The translations under genes were made by a program, and so were the position numbers. From Lachnospiraceae bacterium UBA3762 (GTDB lineage: Bacteria > Bacillota > Clostridia > Lachnospirales > Lachnospiraceae), in NCBI GenBank assembly GCA_002371615.1, contig DFGA01000025.1, forward strand, positions 1-47,641: a stretch of 47,641 nucleotides of DNA, in the 5' to 3' direction. Of the stretch, positions 1 to 8,845 are shown in pieces; position 1 is the first letter of the stretch, and every line of letters starts with the position of its first letter. The notes under the pieces were generated by a model, which saw nothing but the letters and a program-made list of their open reading frames with translations, had not been told where the DNA came from and made no database searches.

Positions 1-100
1 AATATCCCTTCTTGCTCTTTTTTGCTTTTATAGTACTGGCATTGTTTATGAATTTCTCATTTATCCCGCCAACGGCCTCCAAAAGATCATGATCCTTCAT
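1..100 (-). CDS. Start of probable anti-sigma factor gene (partial, runs off window)
   Basis: The first 33 codons of a minus-strand gene are visible, beginning MKDHDLLEAVGG, and the frame stays open to the window edge. Its ATG overlaps the TGA stop of the ECF sigma gene (ATGA at 97-100), so the two are translationally coupled. A gene in this position behind an ECF sigma factor usually encodes its anti-sigma partner, and the short acidic/amphipathic start fits the cytoplasmic N-terminus of such Lachnospiraceae proteins. The body and any membrane segment lie outside the window, so the function is inferred from position. Confidence 0.6.
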   Translation of the reverse strand, partial: MKDHDLLEAVGGINEKFINNASTIKAKKSKKGY

Positions 101-657
101 ACGTCATAACCTCCCTCTTCTAAATGCTTTTTTAAGTCTGATCTCATCCTGAACAACATGGTCTTCACTTTGCTCTGTGAAAAACCATAGGTCTTTGCAA
201 TCTGAGATATTGAGTCAAAATACCAATATCTTCTCACAAAAACATTCTGCTGTTCTTCAGTACACGTTTCCAAGAACTCATCGATAAGGCTGCTCAGATA
301 TTTTTCTTCAACCTCAGCTTCTATATCGTTTTTTGCCGGAATACATTCCTGCATTTCCTGTGTCAGTTCACAATATAAGGCATACCTTTTTTGCCTGCTG
401 TTCTTCTTGCACACATTCAATGCAATGTGTCTCACAATCCTACCGACAAACGCAAAGAGATAATTCCTCGGTTCATGCGGCGGAATCAGTTCCCATGTTT
501 CAAGATAAGCATCATTCTCACATTCTTTTGCCGTTTCCCTGTCATTAAGGATACTGTTCGCTATATTTCTAAGCCTTGAACCGTATTTTTGCGCTGTCTG
601 GTTTATAGCATCTTCGTTTCTGGACAAGTAGAGCTCTACTATTTCATTATCATTCAC
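97..657 (-). CDS. ECF-type RNA polymerase sigma factor
   Basis: A 186-residue sigma-70 family factor of the extracytoplasmic function type. Region 2 occupies about residues 20-90 (NDRETAKECENDAYLETW, then a helix-rich part ending in R/K-rich residues). Region 4 is about residues 120-180, with the helix-turn-helix around ISQIAKTYGFSQSKVKTMLFRMR. There is no region 1.1 or 3, as usual for ECF factors. The start codon is GTG at 657, supported by a GGAGG nine bases upstream; an ATG at 653 is out of frame. It would redirect RNA polymerase when released by the protein encoded next (ATGA overlap). A candidate autoregulated promoter lies at 697-729. Confidence 0.9.
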   Translation of the reverse strand: MNDNEIVELYLSRNEDAINQTAQKYGSRLRNIANSILNDRETAKECENDAYLETWELIPPHEPRNYLFAFVGRIVRHIALNVCKKNSRQKRYALYCELTQEMQECIPAKNDIEAEVEEKYLSSLIDEFLETCTEEQQNVFVRRYWYFDSISQIAKTYGFSQSKVKTMLFRMRSDLKKHLEEGGYDV

Positions 658-696
658 GAATCGCTTCCTCCTTTCAGCTTATTTAAGGCCTTCACC

Positions 697-729
697 CTAT
701 ATAGCAACATTTCCTTACTGGTGGTTACA
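697..729 (-). promoter_or_regulatory. Candidate ECF-type promoter of the sigma factor gene
   Basis: On the minus strand TGTAACC (723-729) is followed 18 bases later by CTATATAG (697-704), about 40 bases before the GTG start. A GTAAC-like -35 box is common for self-regulated ECF genes. This is pattern recognition only; no second target promoter was found in the window. Confidence 0.4.
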
Positions 730-790
730 CATTTTTCAAAAATATTTACTCACCATTATAAATATTGGCAGCATAACAATAAAGAAAAAC

Positions 791-958
791 TTAGAATTCT
801 TTCAATGTAAAGCCCACCTCCCACAGGCTCCCATAGCTTGTATCGCTGACCAGCTTCACCTGATACCCGTCTATGTACATCTGCGTATCCACGATGTTCA
901 TGGTCTCCATATCCAGATAGCCTACCGTGATACTTGCCAGCTTCTTATACGCCGAAAA
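791..958 (-). pseudogene. C-terminal remnant of an unrecognised protein
   Basis: The last 55 codons before the stop at 791 read like real protein (ITVGYLDMETMNIVD, then GYQVKLVSDTSYGSLWEVGF). The upstream part of the same open frame is rich in Phe/Ser/Leu and looks non-coding. No start codon with a ribosome binding site lies directly upstream of the protein-like part. I read it as the tail of a gene whose front was deleted or replaced, which fits the accessory nature of the left end. The family was not recognised. Confidence 0.45.
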
Positions 959-990
959 CTTATTCAATATGAAATAATCAACTATTAAAT

Positions 991-1030
991 GAGAATGCAT
1001 ACCGCTAGGGAGATGGCATTCTCTTTTTTT
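991..1030 (+). terminator. Intrinsic terminator-like hairpin reading rightward
   Basis: GAGAATGC (991-998) and GCATTCTC (1016-1023) form a perfect 8-bp stem extended inward by imperfect pairs, followed by seven T (1024-1030). No plus-strand gene ends just before it, so it would stop a short transcript or an attenuated leader upstream of the AAA ATPase gene. Confidence 0.6.
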
Positions 1031-1097
1031 GTTAGTAGAAACAGTATGAATAGGAAAAAAGAAAATCTTGAATGAAATTTGTTCGAGCAAAACCGAC

Positions 1098-1130
1098 TCG
1101 GTTGAAACCGAATAAAACTTTACGTATACA
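1098..1130 (+). promoter_or_regulatory. Promoter of the AAA ATPase gene with overlapping palindrome
   Basis: TTGAAA (1102-1107), a 17-base spacer and TATACA (1125-1130) form a sigma-A-like promoter about 60 bases before the ATG. TCGGTT-GA-AACCGA (1098-1111) is a perfect inverted repeat covering the -35 box, the expected place for a repressor operator. The binding protein is unknown. Confidence 0.5.
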
Positions 1131-1190
1131 GAAAAATGCGTTACAATTAGTTTAGCTCGATCGTATCCGAGCCGAAAGGAGCCGAACAGA

Positions 1191-2570
1191 ATGAAATTTT
1201 GGGGAAGAGATAAGGAACTTGGACAGCTAAAGAAAGAATTGACCTCCAACGATATGCGTATGAGTCTTATCTATGGGAGACGCAGAGTCGGCAAAAGCGA
1301 ACTTGTGAAACAAGCCATGAAGGAGATCGATGCAAAGACGATATACTACGAGTGCAAACAGGTTACGGAAGAGAGCAACGTTCAAAGTATATGTGACGTG
1401 CTTTCTGAAGCATATGGGCTTCCCAGACTGGGATATACGAAACTGGAAGAATTAATTGACTATATTTTTAATCTTTCGCGAAATGAAAACATAGTTTTTG
1501 TCCTGGATGAGTATCCATATCTTAGGGAAAACGTAAAGGGACTTGATAGTATATTACAGTCACTGGTTGATAAATACAGAGATGAAACCAAATTAAAAAT
1601 AGTTATACTTGGATCATATGTTGATATTATGAAGTCTTTGTTAGATCAATCCAATCCGTTATATGGAAGGATAGATTTGGTTATTGATCTTAAGCAAATG
1701 GACTATTATGAGTCTGCACTATTCTATCCCCGAATGAAAGATGAAGATAAAGTGAGAATATACTCTGTATTTGGCGGGATTCCGTATTATAACAGACTTA
1801 TTGATGACAGGAAAAGCGTAAAACAGAACATTATAGATCTTATAGCATCACCGGGCGCGCGACTTGAAAATGAGGTATCGATGTATCTTAATGCGGAAAT
1901 ATCAAAAATCGTAAATGCAAATGAGGTGTTCGAAGCGCTTTCCAGGGGATTCTCCCGATATAGTGATATCCTATCGCAGTCTCATGTATCGAGCGGCCCG
2001 ACACTTGTGGATGTACTTGATAAGCTGATGAGGATGGAGGTGGTAGAGAAAAAAGCCCCCATCAATGACGAAGATAACAAAAAGAAAGCCGGATACTATA
2101 TCTGTGATAATCTCTCATTGTTTTATTACAGATATTTATTTAAGTATTCATCCCAATTGAAAATCATGGATTCGGAGATGTTTTATGACAAGTATGTAAA
2201 CAAAGATTTTGAAGAGTCTTATGTACCGCTTAAGTTTGAAGAAATCGCAAGACAATACTTGATCAGGCAGAACAGGCTTGGAAACATAGAACCGGTCATT
2301 GAGAAGATCGGAAAGTATTATTATGACGATCCCAAAACGCGAACCAACGGCGAGTTCGATGTTGTTACTTTGGATGAAAAAGGATACGTTTTCTATGAAG
2401 TAAAATTCAGAAAAAAGAAAATCTCGAAAGAGATTATTGAAGAAGAAATCCGCCAAGTGAATGAAACAGGACTTAACTGCTATAAATATGTTTTCTTTTC
2501 TAGAGCGGGTTTCACTGAAAAAGAAAGGGATGGAATAAAACAAATTGAATTGCAAGAACTGTTTAAATGA
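1191..2570 (+). CDS. AAA ATPase of the DUF234 type with C-terminal nuclease-like motif
   Basis: A 459-residue soluble ATPase. Walker A is GRRRVGKS at residues 29-36 and Walker B is FVLDEYPYL near residue 106. A central winged-helix-like part (about residues 240-310) follows, and then a DUF234-like C-terminus. The C-terminus contains GEFDVV (388-390) followed by YEVKF (403-405), the spacing of a PD-(D/E)xK nuclease core. The family (archaeal-type ATPase/DUF234) is abundant in Clostridia as scattered paralogues of unsettled role. GGAG lies nine bases before the ATG. The gene stands alone, opposite in strand to everything around it and next to a tRNA, which suggests transfer. Nuclease activity is inferred from the motif. 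Confidence 0.85.
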   Translation: MKFWGRDKELGQLKKELTSNDMRMSLIYGRRRVGKSELVKQAMKEIDAKTIYYECKQVTEESNVQSICDVLSEAYGLPRLGYTKLEELIDYIFNLSRNENIVFVLDEYPYLRENVKGLDSILQSLVDKYRDETKLKIVILGSYVDIMKSLLDQSNPLYGRIDLVIDLKQMDYYESALFYPRMKDEDKVRIYSVFGGIPYYNRLIDDRKSVKQNIIDLIASPGARLENEVSMYLNAEISKIVNANEVFEALSRGFSRYSDILSQSHVSSGPTLVDVLDKLMRMEVVEKKAPINDEDNKKKAGYYICDNLSLFYYRYLFKYSSQLKIMDSEMFYDKYVNKDFEESYVPLKFEEIARQYLIRQNRLGNIEPVIEKIGKYYYDDPKTRTNGEFDVVTLDEKGYVFYEVKFRKKKISKEIIEEEIRQVNETGLNCYKYVFFSRAGFTEKERDGIKQIELQELFK

Positions 2571-2742
2571 ATGTCTATGGCAGATTAGTTCGCAGGCTAT
2601 TTCATAACACGCCGGAGATTGGGATAAATCTGCAGAAGTAGTTTTTTGAGAATAAGATGAAATTACAGAAAGGTGAGAATAATGGCATAAATTCTAGAAT
2701 GTGTGTGGCAATCAGGACGGTTCTTTTTGTCACCGATTCGTA
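2571..2742. other. Intergenic stretch between the AAA ATPase and tRNA-Gly
   Basis: No open frame of note was seen: a ribosome-binding-like GAAAGGTGAG precedes an ATG that stops after one codon. The stretch contains one copy of the 19-base repeat (2715-2733). Confidence 0.6.
2715..2733 (+). repeat. 19-base dispersed repeat, copy 1
   Basis: GGACGGTTCTTTTTGTCAC is identical to the minus strand of 21486-21504. It lies just outside the 3' end of tRNA-Gly. The same motif type (GGGACGGTTCT...GTCAC) is, from memory, scattered in intergenic DNA of many Clostridia. Confidence 0.7.
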
Positions 2743-2813
2743 AGCAGGGTACGGGAATCGAACCCGCCTCCTCGGCTTGGGAAGCCGATGTACTACCGAT
2801 GTACTAACCCTGC
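2743..2813 (-). tRNA. tRNA-Gly (anticodon CCC)
   Basis: A 71-base cloverleaf on the minus strand. The acceptor stem is GCAGGGT/ACCCTGC with U as discriminator base, usual for tRNA-Gly. The D arm is GTAC...GTAC. The anticodon stem TCGGC/GCCGA encloses loop TTCCCAA with anticodon CCC, which reads GGG. The T arm is GCGGG-TTCGATT-CCCGT. CCA is not encoded. It lies 53 bases after rarA on the same strand. Its 3' end faces the accessory segment at 1-2742, and tRNA 3' ends are common integration sites. Confidence 0.93.
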
Positions 2814-2866
2814 GTAACGATGATATTTTAACACCGCACGCGCCTGTTTACAAGCACTGTCCGGTA

Positions 2867-4195
2867 TTATTCACCGGCTTTCCATTTCAGGATCTCTTCA
2901 AGCCGCGCCTTGACTGCGGCTTCGTCTCCCTGATCCCCGGGATCGTAATACCTTCTGTCCTTGAGTGAATCCGGCAGGCAAGTCATCCTTGCCATCTTCT
3001 CTTCCGTATCATGAGCATATATATAGCCTTTTCCATATCCGGCATCCTTCATGAGTTTTGTCGGAGCGTTCCTTATGTGCATCGGAACAGGCTCTGCAGG
3101 GGACTCGGCTATATCCGCAGCCGCATCGATACATGCCCTCTCAAGTGCATTTGATTTCGGTGCCATCGACAGATATACCGCGGCATGTGCCAAGTGGACG
3201 TTGCACTCCGGAAGTCCTAAAAAATGGCATGCCTGATATGCATTTATCGCAACATTTAATGCATTGGAGTCAGCAAGGCCCACATCCTCACTTGCAAATC
3301 TCACCATTCTCCTTGCTATGTACAGAGGATCTTCTCCTCCGTCGATCATCCGGCACATCCAGTAGACGGCTGCATCAGGATCGGAGTTTCTCATTGATTT
3401 GTGAAGAGCGGAAATAAGATTGTAATGCTCCTCTCCGTTCTTATCGTACAGAAGCGACCTTCTGTCCATGCACTGTGCCACTGTTTCGGTCGTAACCCTT
3501 ATGATACCTTCGGAATCAAGCGGCGTATTGTTGACTACCATCTCAAGGGTATTAAGAGCCGTTCTCGCGTCTCCGTTTGAAAACATTGCTATAGCATGCA
3601 GGTCATCATCCGAAATCTCTATCTGCGAAGATCCAAATCCTTTTTCAGATGAAAGCGCGTGCTTTAGCAGCTTGAAGAGGTCTTCTTCCGTAAGAGCCTT
3701 CAGTATGAAAACCTTACAACGGGACAGAAGAGCCGAATTAATCTCGAACGAGGGATTTTCTGTCGTGGCTCCCACAAGCACAATACTGCCCTTTTCCACA
3801 TAAGGCAGAAAAGCATCCTGCTGAGCCTTGTTAAAGCGATGTATCTCATCCGTAAACAGGAGCGTTTTGATACCCCGCTTCCTGTTATCCTCGGCCTCTT
3901 TCATTACCTCTTTGACTTCCTTGATACCGCTCGTTACCGCGGAAAACTCCACAAAATGGGCATGTGTATGCCCTGCGATTATCCGCGCAAGTGTAGTCTT
4001 GCCTACACCAGGAGGTCCCCAGAAGATCATTGACGATATCTGATCCGTCTCTATCAGCTGTCTTAGCAGCATTCCCTTTCCGACAAGGTGCTCCTGTCCC
4101 ACGTATTCGTCAAGTGTTTCCGGACGAAGTCTTGATGCCAGGGGCGCCCTTGAAAAAGAGGAAGGCGAATCCGTAAATAAATTTAACTGCTCCAT
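2867..4195 (-). CDS. rarA: Replication-associated recombination protein A (RarA/MgsA), AAA+ ATPase
   Basis: A 442-residue clamp-loader-related AAA+ ATPase that acts at stalled replication forks. Walker A GPPGVGKTT and Walker B TDEIHRF (DExH-type) are followed by the sensor GATTENPSFEI and arginine-finger region LLSRCKVF. A C-terminal helical tetramerisation domain contains ARRMVRFASEDVGLAD and ends in the family motif RRYYDPG. The start is placed at 4195 (MEQLNLF), because an upstream in-frame extension would run into the transporter gene, which ends 14 bases before. It is the last gene of a run with the HD-GYP sensor and transporter. Confidence 0.95.
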   Translation of the reverse strand: MEQLNLFTDSPSSFSRAPLASRLRPETLDEYVGQEHLVGKGMLLRQLIETDQISSMIFWGPPGVGKTTLARIIAGHTHAHFVEFSAVTSGIKEVKEVMKEAEDNRKRGIKTLLFTDEIHRFNKAQQDAFLPYVEKGSIVLVGATTENPSFEINSALLSRCKVFILKALTEEDLFKLLKHALSSEKGFGSSQIEISDDDLHAIAMFSNGDARTALNTLEMVVNNTPLDSEGIIRVTTETVAQCMDRRSLLYDKNGEEHYNLISALHKSMRNSDPDAAVYWMCRMIDGGEDPLYIARRMVRFASEDVGLADSNALNVAINAYQACHFLGLPECNVHLAHAAVYLSMAPKSNALERACIDAAADIAESPAEPVPMHIRNAPTKLMKDAGYGKGYIYAHDTEEKMARMTCLPDSLKDRRYYDPGDQGDEAAVKARLEEILKWKAGE

Positions 4196-4209
4196 AGTAT
4201 TAACCTGCC

Positions 4210-5646
4210 CTACATCGGACCAAATCCTGTGCTCGCAGCATACAGAAGGAATACAAAAGCAACCAGCCACCATATGATGAATATGGGGATGAGATATCTG
4301 ACCCATTTGGAGAAAGGAACCTTGCATATGGCAAGAGCAGCCAGTATTTCACCACCTGTAGGTGCCAGAATATTCGTAAATGCATCTCCGAGCTGGTAAG
4401 CAAGTACCGCGGTCTGCCTTGTCATTCCGACCTTATCCGCAAGTGTGGTCATAAGAGGCATTGTGATCGCTGCCTGAGCCGAGCCCGAAGGCACGATAAC
4501 ATTAAATATCTCGTGGAATATGAACATTCCGATGGGCATTACCGGTCCCGGGAATTTCTGCAGAATGCCGGACAGGGAGTGAAGTATCGTATCCATCACA
4601 TTTGCATTTCCAAGAAGAACTATGGCTGCATTTGCAAGACCTATCATAATGCAGGGCAATACCATATCCTTGCATCCTTTGATAAAATTCTCGCATATTT
4701 CCTTCGGCTTTAATCCACCCGCTACTCCTCCGATTATACCCACTGCAAGGAATATTCCGGCAAGTTCATCCACGTAATACTGCCATTTAATGATGCCGAA
4801 CACGGCAAAAATCATTCCCGCAAGGAACACAAGGATCGCGTAAACCTGACGTGTCGTAAGCTTTGAGACATTATCAAGGTTGATCTTCTTGCCCTTGTTG
4901 TACTCCTGATCATATACATATGCCCCTGAAAACTTGGGGCTCTTCCTGACTGCCCGTGCCATGAACATTACATACAGTATTGACACAAGCAGGAGACAGA
5001 TGAACATACACACCCTCAATCCCATACCGGAAAATCGCGGGATACCTGCTATGTCCTGAGCCAGACCTTCCGTAAATGCGTTGGTAATTGAACCCGCATA
5101 ACCTGCGGTGGCCGCAATGAATATGATCCCGACTGCCGTAAGCGAATCAAACCCGACAGTTATACAGCTTGCCAGGATAAGCGGTACAAACACAAGAAAT
5201 TCTTCAAAATTTCCGCAAAAGGCAGCACCGCATCCAAACACTGTCATAAGTATCGGGATCATCAGAAGTTCGCGTCCCTTAAGTCGCTTTAAAACATTAG
5301 CCATGGCTACGTTTAACGCACCGGTTCCGTTTATTATCGCAAACATTCCTCCGATGATCATCAGGAAGAAAATAATATATGATGCCTCCTGAAGCCCTAA
5401 TGTCAACGACATAAGGAGTGATAAGAGCGAAACCGGAGTTCTTTCTATGTAGTGAAAGCTGTCCGGTACCACCACTTCCCTTCCGCTCTCTTCAAGTACA
5501 ACCCTGTCGTATTGGCCCGCCGGTATGATATATGACAGGAGCGCACATATCACAACAACGATTACAAGTAAAAGCATCGGATGAATAGCTTCTTTTTTAG
5601 CGCCCCCTTCGTTCTTTTTTGTATAATCCGGAAATAACCTAAGCAT
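4210..5646 (-). CDS. YfcC-type (DcuC/ArcD-like) membrane transporter
   Basis: A 478-residue integral membrane protein with about 11-12 hydrophobic helices. It belongs to the YfcC/C4-dicarboxylate anaerobic carrier family, often annotated as basic amino-acid antiporters. Recognisable blocks are AIHPMLLLVIVVVICALLSY at the N-terminus, IIPAGQYDR, the conserved hairpin NGTGALNVA, EEFLVFVPL, and near the end FNVIVPSGSAQAAI and LAPTGGEILAAL. The substrate cannot be read from sequence; an amino acid or dicarboxylate is likely. It starts 15 bases after the HD-GYP sensor and ends 14 bases before rarA, so the three are probably co-transcribed. Confidence 0.85.
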   Translation of the reverse strand: MLRLFPDYTKKNEGGAKKEAIHPMLLLVIVVVICALLSYIIPAGQYDRVVLEESGREVVVPDSFHYIERTPVSLLSLLMSLTLGLQEASYIIFFLMIIGGMFAIINGTGALNVAMANVLKRLKGRELLMIPILMTVFGCGAAFCGNFEEFLVFVPLILASCITVGFDSLTAVGIIFIAATAGYAGSITNAFTEGLAQDIAGIPRFSGMGLRVCMFICLLLVSILYVMFMARAVRKSPKFSGAYVYDQEYNKGKKINLDNVSKLTTRQVYAILVFLAGMIFAVFGIIKWQYYVDELAGIFLAVGIIGGVAGGLKPKEICENFIKGCKDMVLPCIMIGLANAAIVLLGNANVMDTILHSLSGILQKFPGPVMPIGMFIFHEIFNVIVPSGSAQAAITMPLMTTLADKVGMTRQTAVLAYQLGDAFTNILAPTGGEILAALAICKVPFSKWVRYLIPIFIIWWLVAFVFLLYAASTGFGPM

Positions 5647-5661
5647 AAATATCCCTCCCCT

Positions 5662-8600
5662 TTAAAAGCCCAGATTTTTGAGGAATTCCTCATCTTCACT
5701 CATCTGATCCGATAAAGGTTCCTTTACTTCCTCAACCATTTCAACATGTTCCTTGTTAACATCAAGATTACTAATGGCTTCATCAACCTTTTCTTTATTA
5801 AGTTCTCCCTTATCAGCTAATGCCAGCAGAGCGTCAACCACATCAGCATCAAGCTGTGTGCCTCTTATCCGCTTGATCTCGTCAAGAACCACATTTATAT
5901 CAAGCTGTTTTCTGTACGGTCTTGTTGAGTACATGGCATCAAAAGTATCAGCTACCGCAATAAGTCTTGCAACTTCGGGTATCTCCTCACCCTTAAGTCC
6001 CTTCGGATATCCCTTTCCATCCATTCTCTCATGATGACAACCTGCTCCCACTGACAGATTCTGTACAATGGTAACGTTTTTGAGCATATGTGCTCCACTT
6101 TCGGCATGAGTCTTCATTATCTGGTATTCCTCATCGTCAAGCCTCTCGGGCTTATTGAGGATCCTGTCGGGAATACTGAGTTTACCGATATCATGCATAA
6201 GTGCTATATGATAGAATTCATCTATCTGATCCTGGGTATACCCCCGCTTTTCCTTCAATTCCTCGGCTATAAGGCGCGTATAATATGCAACTCTGAATGA
6301 ATGCCCTTGATTTTGCTGGTCCCTCAGATCAATACTCTTTGCAAAAGTGTGCATGATCTGATCGATAAACTTCTTGTCCTCTTCCTGCTTTTTGAGCAGT
6401 GCCTGCTGCCTGCTGGAAAACATTCTGTACATTGCGATGCCGGTAGCGGCAACGGCGAGAATGATAAGTGCCAGCCAGAACAGAGCATTATCATATATTG
6501 AGTGTTCCTTGGAGATGACAAGCTCAACCGAGTCTATTTCCTCCCCGGTCTTATCATCTAACAGGCTCATGTGGAACTTGTATTTTCCGCCGTCAAGGTT
6601 TGTATAACTGATCGGTGTCAGTTCCTGTTTATTGGTGACTATCGGCTCAGTATCGAACCCTTCCAGCCAGTAACTGATCGTCGGGTTGGAAAGTCCGTAG
6701 GCAAGTGCATATGCCTTAATGACCAGACGCTTACTTCCGGCAGGAAGAGAGACTGAACTGTCATTTCGAAGTATCACTTCCCTGTCATCGATCTCTACCG
6801 CAGGAACCACAAGACTGACGTTACTGCTTTCAGGATCATCAGCATTGATATTTACCGCACAGACCCCGGTCGTACCTGCTATATAGAGCATTCCGTCATC
6901 TGCCAGATAATCTCTTGAATTACCTGTAGCCATGTAGGGAAGGCCACTTCGCAAATTGTAAAAATCATAATTTATGTTTTCGTTTTTAATAAGATCATCT
7001 ACGCTTGCTATGTAGATTCCGTTGGATGAGAGGACCCATGCATCTCCGTTATCATCAAAATAGATATCATAATTGTTTGAATACGGGAATTGTGATACTG
7101 CCTTAACCTCTCCGTCCTTGATATATTCAATGGAATTGGATGTGATTATCCACATAAGACCTCTTTCGTCATCCCGCTTGATACGCAGGATAACCTCACT
7201 TGTGAGTCCGTCATCAACTCCCATCCTTGATACACGGTTTCCGTCCACAACGTATATTCCATCCCCGTCACTTCCAAGATAGAGAACTCCGTTTTCATCC
7301 TCCTCAACAGTCAGTATTTCAGGAACCGCTATACCGTTTTCCTGACCGTAGTGGGCTGTGATTTTCCCATCATCTACTATGAACACCCCGTTTCCGGTTG
7401 CAGCCGCCACACTTCCGTCCGATCTTGGCAAAACAGTTCTTACACGATTGGCATTGAGCCCGTTGGACTCATTAAAAGATGTGATCGAGGAGTCTTTCGG
7501 ATCATAGCAAACAAGCCCCGTATCCCCGTGTGTGCACAGCCACAGCCTGCCCATATCGTCATTTTTGATACATCTTATCCTGACTCCTTCAAGGTATGCC
7601 GTCAGTTCGTCTTCTATTTGGCTGTAATCACCCGAACTTAGGATTTCCAGGCCGCTATCCGTACCGAGGTACAATTTACCGCTGTTTACACAGGTTGAAT
7701 TAACTACTCTCGAATCAAGTTCCGCAATTTTGCCAATGTCCATAAACCTGTCGGGAACGATCTTCATTACACCCTGTCTGGTGGATGTAAACCAAAGATT
7801 TCCTTCATGATCCACCATGACATTGGTAATTGAATAGCTCATCGGTGTATCGCCCAGTCCGTGGTATTTCCCGCTGTCATCAAGATATCCTAATCCGTTT
7901 GTCCCCGTAATCCAGAGATCATTGCCCCTTTTAACCATTGAATTAATATTATTAAGCGGCAATACCGATCTTGTATCGGTTACGGTAAGATTCTTATCGC
8001 TGACAGTGGCGGTTTTGACTTCGGAGCCGATGGTACCGATGTATATCGTCCCCGGAATCTCAGGATCGGCATACAGCGAATTTGCCTGCTCCTCTCCGAT
8101 TTTGTCAGCAGGATAAAAAGCAGTAACAGCCAGATCGTCCAGAACAAACAGGGCACCGTCACTTGTAAGCCCGTATACATTTCCTTCTCTGTCTCTGTCC
8201 AGGTTATTGACATATTCCTGATTGATCTGCGGATCATCGATGGGATGAAGTTCCAGAGTGGTGCCGTCCACATACGCCAGTCCCTGTGTAGTTCCGACTA
8301 TTATATTTCCATTTTTATCTTCCGTAATTGATCGTACAGAGTGTGATTTGATGCCTTCAACACGGCCGTAAACCTTTGTCTCATCATAATTGAGCATGGC
8401 TACGCCGTTTTCGTTTGTTCCGATCCATATCCGGTTATTGTCATCCACATAAAGAGCAAACACCGAGGATATGCCGGACGACGAATCATATCGATAAAAT
8501 GAGTTTCCGTCATAGCGTACCAGTCCGCTGTATCCTCCGAGCCATATGAATCCGTCCGAGCTTTGCGCTATTGCATTTGCTTCTGATGTGGGCATTCCGT

Positions 8601-8757
8601 TTGTGGAATCATACAAGACAGATGTGTAGTCGGCATTTATCCCGAATACATCACGACTTGATGAAGCCGCCGCCTCCATAGGATTAACCGAACAAAAACA
8701 AGCGGCAAGAAGGAATGCCATTGCCGCTTTAGTTATGTGAGATGTTTTTAAAGCCAT
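5662..8757 (-). CDS. Membrane sensor: ligand-binding propeller plus Y_Y_Y domain fused to HD-GYP phosphodiesterase
   Basis: A 1031-residue protein. A signal peptide covers residues 1-32 (hydrophobic AAMAFLLAACFC). The extracellular part consists of two-component-regulator propeller repeats (recurring GLVRYDG, IWIGTNENGV, GNLWFTSTRQGVMKI, DGDGIYVVDGN). A Y_Y_Y-type beta domain follows near residues 690-755 (YWLEGFD, TNLDGGKYKFH), then one membrane helix (ALFWLALIILAVAATGIAMY). The cytoplasmic HD-GYP domain carries HDIGKLSIPD and HHERMDGKGYP. HD-GYP enzymes hydrolyse cyclic di-GMP, so this should couple an outside polysaccharide-like signal to c-di-GMP breakdown. This sensor type is more often joined to kinases or GGDEF domains. 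A TATAAT box lies at 8807-8812. Confidence 0.9.
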   Translation of the reverse strand: MALKTSHITKAAMAFLLAACFCSVNPMEAAASSSRDVFGINADYTSVLYDSTNGMPTSEANAIAQSSDGFIWLGGYSGLVRYDGNSFYRYDSSSGISSVFALYVDDNNRIWIGTNENGVAMLNYDETKVYGRVEGIKSHSVRSITEDKNGNIIVGTTQGLAYVDGTTLELHPIDDPQINQEYVNNLDRDREGNVYGLTSDGALFVLDDLAVTAFYPADKIGEEQANSLYADPEIPGTIYIGTIGSEVKTATVSDKNLTVTDTRSVLPLNNINSMVKRGNDLWITGTNGLGYLDDSGKYHGLGDTPMSYSITNVMVDHEGNLWFTSTRQGVMKIVPDRFMDIGKIAELDSRVVNSTCVNSGKLYLGTDSGLEILSSGDYSQIEDELTAYLEGVRIRCIKNDDMGRLWLCTHGDTGLVCYDPKDSSITSFNESNGLNANRVRTVLPRSDGSVAAATGNGVFIVDDGKITAHYGQENGIAVPEILTVEEDENGVLYLGSDGDGIYVVDGNRVSRMGVDDGLTSEVILRIKRDDERGLMWIITSNSIEYIKDGEVKAVSQFPYSNNYDIYFDDNGDAWVLSSNGIYIASVDDLIKNENINYDFYNLRSGLPYMATGNSRDYLADDGMLYIAGTTGVCAVNINADDPESSNVSLVVPAVEIDDREVILRNDSSVSLPAGSKRLVIKAYALAYGLSNPTISYWLEGFDTEPIVTNKQELTPISYTNLDGGKYKFHMSLLDDKTGEEIDSVELVISKEHSIYDNALFWLALIILAVAATGIAMYRMFSSRQQALLKKQEEDKKFIDQIMHTFAKSIDLRDQQNQGHSFRVAYYTRLIAEELKEKRGYTQDQIDEFYHIALMHDIGKLSIPDRILNKPERLDDEEYQIMKTHAESGAHMLKNVTIVQNLSVGAGCHHERMDGKGYPKGLKGEEIPEVARLIAVADTFDAMYSTRPYRKQLDINVVLDEIKRIRGTQLDADVVDALLALADKGELNKEKVDEAISNLDVNKEHVEMVEEVKEPLSDQMSEDEEFLKNLGF

Positions 8758-8781
8758 AATCCGTTACCTCATTAAACACTC

Positions 8782-8800
8782 GAGAGCCACGCCATTAGAA
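8782..8800 (-). repeat. Shared 5'-UTR motif, copy 1 (HD-GYP gene)
   Basis: On the minus strand TTCTAATGGCGTGGCTCTC lies between the -10-like TATAAT (8807-8812) and the start codon at 8757. Nearly the same string precedes putP at 41421-41440. It would form the very 5' end of the mRNA. Confidence 0.5.
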
Positions 8801-8845
8801 CAACCAATTATAACTATATCACTCACAAAGGTTTTATGCCATATT

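Noticed and set aside
791..1249. Full 152-residue minus-strand open frame
   Set aside because: Only the last ~55 codons look like protein; the front part covers the promoter and terminator region of the ATPase gene and has no ribosome binding site. Kept only as a remnant.
4196..4327. N-terminal extension of RarA
   Set aside because: It would overlap the transporter gene by more than 100 bases and is unlike the family N-terminus.
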